A stretch of 64,000 nucleotides of DNA from Rotaria sp. Silwood1. Lineage: Eukaryota; Rotifera; Eurotatoria; Philodinida; Philodinidae. Within the stretch, counting starts at the first letter, position 1; the number at the start of each line of letters is the position of its first letter. Made by a program: the position numbers and the translations under genes. Of this stretch, positions 61,185 through 64,000 are shown one piece after another. Below the pieces are notes generated by a model that had not been told where the DNA came from, made no database searches, and worked only from the letters and a program-made list of their open reading frames with translations. Location of the stretch: positions 2,247,068 through 2,311,067 of the forward strand of contig CAJNOP010000015.1 of assembly GCA_905250075.1 (NCBI GenBank), read 5' to 3'.

Positions 61185-63240
61185 TTATGTACTGATATAT
61201 GAATTATTGTAACTCAGTCGAAAAAGCCATTTGTTGACCATATTATGTCGACCTGCTAGTACAATCTTGTAAAAGTTCGATGGATAGTTCTGTATATCAA
61301 TCATAGCTGTTTCTTTATCGACTGCTACTGTTGCCATTAGCTGATAATCATCGGTCATTCCGTTCTTGAATAAATTGGTAGTCGAAAGCCATATTGTCAC
61401 GTTGCCAACATGTTCAAACGCTTTCCAACTACACTCGATACGATTGTCAAGCAAATTTACCTCAAGTTTAGCTAATGAAATGTTTCCGATCAATGGAACT
61501 CCATCGAGCTCTCTGGCCGATTCCAGTGGAACGGAAATACTTAGAAATCGTGCCATTGTCGGCAATAGATCGACGATACTGAGTTCAAAATCACGAAAAT
61601 AATCATTGGTGTCTTTTTTATTGATTACTATCCAAGTCGTACGTTCTCGATTGGACTGTTCTCCGTGTTGTTTGCCTGTAATTGGATCTCGACCATGATC
61701 AGTTGTAATAATCACTAACCAATCCTCATTAAATTGCTTCTGTCGATACTCAACCGCTTCCCACATGCGTCCGATCTGATTATCAAGGTTAAGAATGCTT
61801 TGGTTGAACTGATCACTGTCACCAAACATATGTGCCACATCATCAGTATACTGTAAATAAACCCATGATAGATCAGGTGCAGATGTTCGGATACATGTAA
61901 CAGTTTCATTAGTTACACGCTCATCGATATGATAGATGTAGTAATCTTCCGGATCGTGTGGATAAGTAGTCTGATTTAGTTCATATCCATCGAATTTATA
62001 ATCGAAAATAACTCCACCGGCTTGTCGCAATCCCTCACCAACGAGTTTGATACGATTATCTGTCCAAGTGGAGAATATAGCAATCTTTTTCTGTGCTTCA
62101 TGTTCTTTCAGCAATCGAAAAATATTCTTATAATGGTAGTTAGGATTAATGACCGCGTTATCGAACACATTGTGTTTGTTACCCCATGTACCGGTAATAA
62201 GATCCATGTAGCCCGGTGCAGAAATCGTTGGTGTTTCCGAATATGTGCCAATGATCCCTCCTACATAAGCTCTTTTATATCGTCCCATGTCGATAATTTT
62301 TCGAATGTTCGTAAGAGAAACAGCTTCAATGACATCTGCCGGAATACCATCGGCGATAACGAACAGCACTTTCTTTGTTGATTGTTTGATGGCGGTGGTA
62401 TTAGATTGGAATCTAACTGAAAAAAGCAAATGACATTCTTCTTATTTGTTAATGATTCTTCTCAAGAGATATTCTCTTTCTATAATCTATTTTACACACT
62501 GTTTGTGAGAATGATGTTATTGAAACGACCCTATACTTGGCATATCTGCTTCTCCTAATGAATTCTTTCAGATGAAGTATGGCATCCTGCGGTGCTGTTT
62601 GTTGAAAAAAAAACAATTCATTGAGCAAAAGAAATATGTATCGATTAAGCGATCTTTGATAAATATTTTGTATCATTGCAATGCCTACCTGCCGAGCTTG
62701 CGTTGCTTGATGTTTGAGTTTTATTCGCTTGTGACTCTTGAGTATAGGTGGTCGCTTTAATACGAAGAATGATGAAAATTGATATGATAATGGCAGTAAT
62801 CAAAAAAACCACCAACAATACAAGAATAGCTACTTTCATAGCTTTGCTGCACCTTCTCTGAGGATGCTCTTCATTTTTACTGACTTGCTGCATATTTTCT
62901 TCACGAAAATTTTGATCAGTGTCGGCTGTGGCGTGTGCTGCTACGAATAGAGGATTGTTCTCTGTTTTGGCTAACAATCCATATGATGCTGAACCTACAA
63001 CGAAAAACAAAAATTATTACATCATTCATTTTTGAAACTTTAGGGTAGGCAAATTTTATCGCATTAGACATTTTCGAATAACAATAAAACTAGTCAATAA
63101 ACAAAGAATAGAATCAGTTTATCCCAATGTGAAAGTCTACAGATGGTCATTTAGACTGATGAATCTACTTAGAATCGAAAAATTTACACCTTACCATCAT
63201 TATCGCGATTTAAGAGTGCTTGAGCGGGATCGACAGACAT
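61185..63240 (-). CDS. Membrane-anchored type I phosphodiesterase/alkaline phosphatase-superfamily enzyme (ENPP-like)
   Basis: Three exons (63240-63195, 62994-62689, 62416-61185) sum in frame to 527 residues. Residues 1-68 are a hydrophilic, presumably cytosolic tail. Residues 69-93 are one membrane helix (VAILVLLVVFLITAIIISIF), giving a type II topology with the catalytic domain outside or in the lumen. Metal and catalytic residues of the superfamily are visible. D140 lies in FVIADGIP. The putative nucleophile is in TPTISAPGY (S183, or T181). D309 and H313 lie in YTDDVAH, D357 and H358 in TTDHGRD, and H368 in GKQHG. Such enzymes hydrolyse phosphodiester or pyrophosphate bonds, or phosphomonoesters, with two zinc ions. 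The substrate cannot be predicted. The C-terminus (about 430-527) has beta-rich character and N-glycosylation sites. Compared with vertebrate ENPPs it lacks somatomedin-B and nuclease-like domains, so ENPP is a likeness and not an orthology claim. Confidence 0.88.
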
Positions 63241-64000
63241 TGTGATCAATACGAGAAACAGAGATTAAAAGAGACAAGACGCTAATCTACAATTAGAAAC
63301 TAGGATCTAATAATAGCATTGCAATAAAATTTTATTCTTCGTATTGTGATCACATTCTATCCATCTGTACGAAACATACGATTGAGAGACTTAATGAAAA
63401 TAAATCAACAGCGTCCAACACTCATATACATCGTCACGTGTAATCAATGATATGCTTCGTTGATTTTTCTTTATACTTTCTCGTTCTTACATCACGCTAC
63501 TCGTTTCGATAGGTTGGTTGTCATTTTCTACTTATACCGTGCTTCTACGTCGTGAAGAAAGACTGCATAAAATGAACTCATTCATCTAATCAAACTCGCT
63601 ATCTTTTACTACAGAATAGATAGACATACTTCTCAACTGTGATGACTAATATCATTGATAGATGTTAAACAACAATCAACTCCACACACATACACACATC
63701 ACTCACATACTCTTGTGCTAATGTCTCAAAGTATTGAATTTAGTTTCCATGAAATTTTGCTGATAGTCATTTCATTTGAATTTCCTAGAAGTAGGAGATT
63801 ACCATCTCATGAATGACATGTAGAGATCGGGTATGGGATTACGCCGATGAACTGTATCCATTGAACACAACAGAACTACATAGCTTCTTTTCATCTCGTA
63901 GTATCAGTCACGGCACACTAGACTGATTCCGAGTATGAATGAACAATGAGAGAGAAGTATTCTTCCGCATCTTGTTTCCTATTCTATTTTATGCACCAAT
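63241..64000. other. Upstream flank of the phosphodiesterase gene
   Basis: Promoter-side sequence, AT-rich. A CA-rich patch at 63680-63712 (CCACACACATACACACATCA) resembles the C arm of the telomere-like hairpins but has no G-rich partner. Nothing else was recognised. Confidence 0.4.

Noticed and set aside
1..64000. CRISPR arrays, prokaryotic operons, rRNA genes
   Set aside because: None were seen; the only regular array (93-bp units without constant repeat and variable spacer) is a eukaryotic-type satellite.

Overview
This is a eukaryotic, strongly AT-rich window with compact multi-exon animal genes. Most introns are 50-70 bp with GT-AG borders, and a few are 0.7-1.5 kb. The gene families (PREP/PKNOX homeobox, ERI1, SLC20, Ku80) are metazoan. 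The recurring TGTGGG-type motif, an F-box/LRR-like remnant and many secreted or ankyrin remnants suggest a bdelloid rotifer (Adineta/Rotaria-like). That organism call is an inference, because no sequence search was run. One 100-N scaffold gap lies at 14988-15087.

Layout. 1-9.9 kb: gene-poor, with two short inverted-repeat elements (245-463 with TA duplications; 1399-1927 with 8-bp duplications) and a broken ABCB-type transporter on the minus strand (2585-5335). 9.9-12.4 kb: a complete three-exon TALE homeobox gene of the PREP/PKNOX type (minus). 16.3-18.7 kb: a complete eight-exon ERI1-type 3'-5' exoribonuclease (minus). 18.7-24.2 kb: AT-rich intergenic DNA. 24.2-25.8 kb: a single-exon, Ser/Asn-rich protein of unknown function. 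27 kb: an ankyrin-repeat remnant. 31.1-35.7 kb: a complete thirteen-exon SLC20/PiT phosphate transporter. It is followed 286 bp later by a complete fifteen-exon Ku80 (XRCC5) gene at 36.0-42.6 kb, which retains its DNA-PKcs-binding tail. 44.9-46.1 kb: a secreted, glycosylation-rich orphan. 49.2-49.9 kb: a secreted double-psi-barrel-like (expansin-like) protein. 58.1-58.3 kb: a small secreted precursor with a GKR amidation/cleavage site. 61.2-63.2 kb: a membrane-anchored type I phosphodiesterase/phosphatase-superfamily enzyme.

The stretch 49.9-61 kb differs from the rest. It is repeat-rich and holds four strong inverted (hairpin) arrays of TGTGGG-like repeats, a 93-bp satellite of about 13 copies, a 927-bp palindromic mariner-like element and gene fragments. 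TGTGGG is, to my knowledge, the bdelloid telomeric repeat. The hairpins are therefore candidates for interstitial telomeric tracts, healed breaks or telomere-associated elements, and they are the most unusual structure in the window.

For the five multi-exon genes I checked that exon lengths and phases sum to an uninterrupted reading frame. These models are therefore well supported, although splice sites were read by eye. There is no operon-like organisation. The genes are functionally unrelated, though Ku80 (end joining), ERI1 (small-RNA/histone mRNA/rRNA processing) and the telomere-like hairpins together touch genome maintenance.
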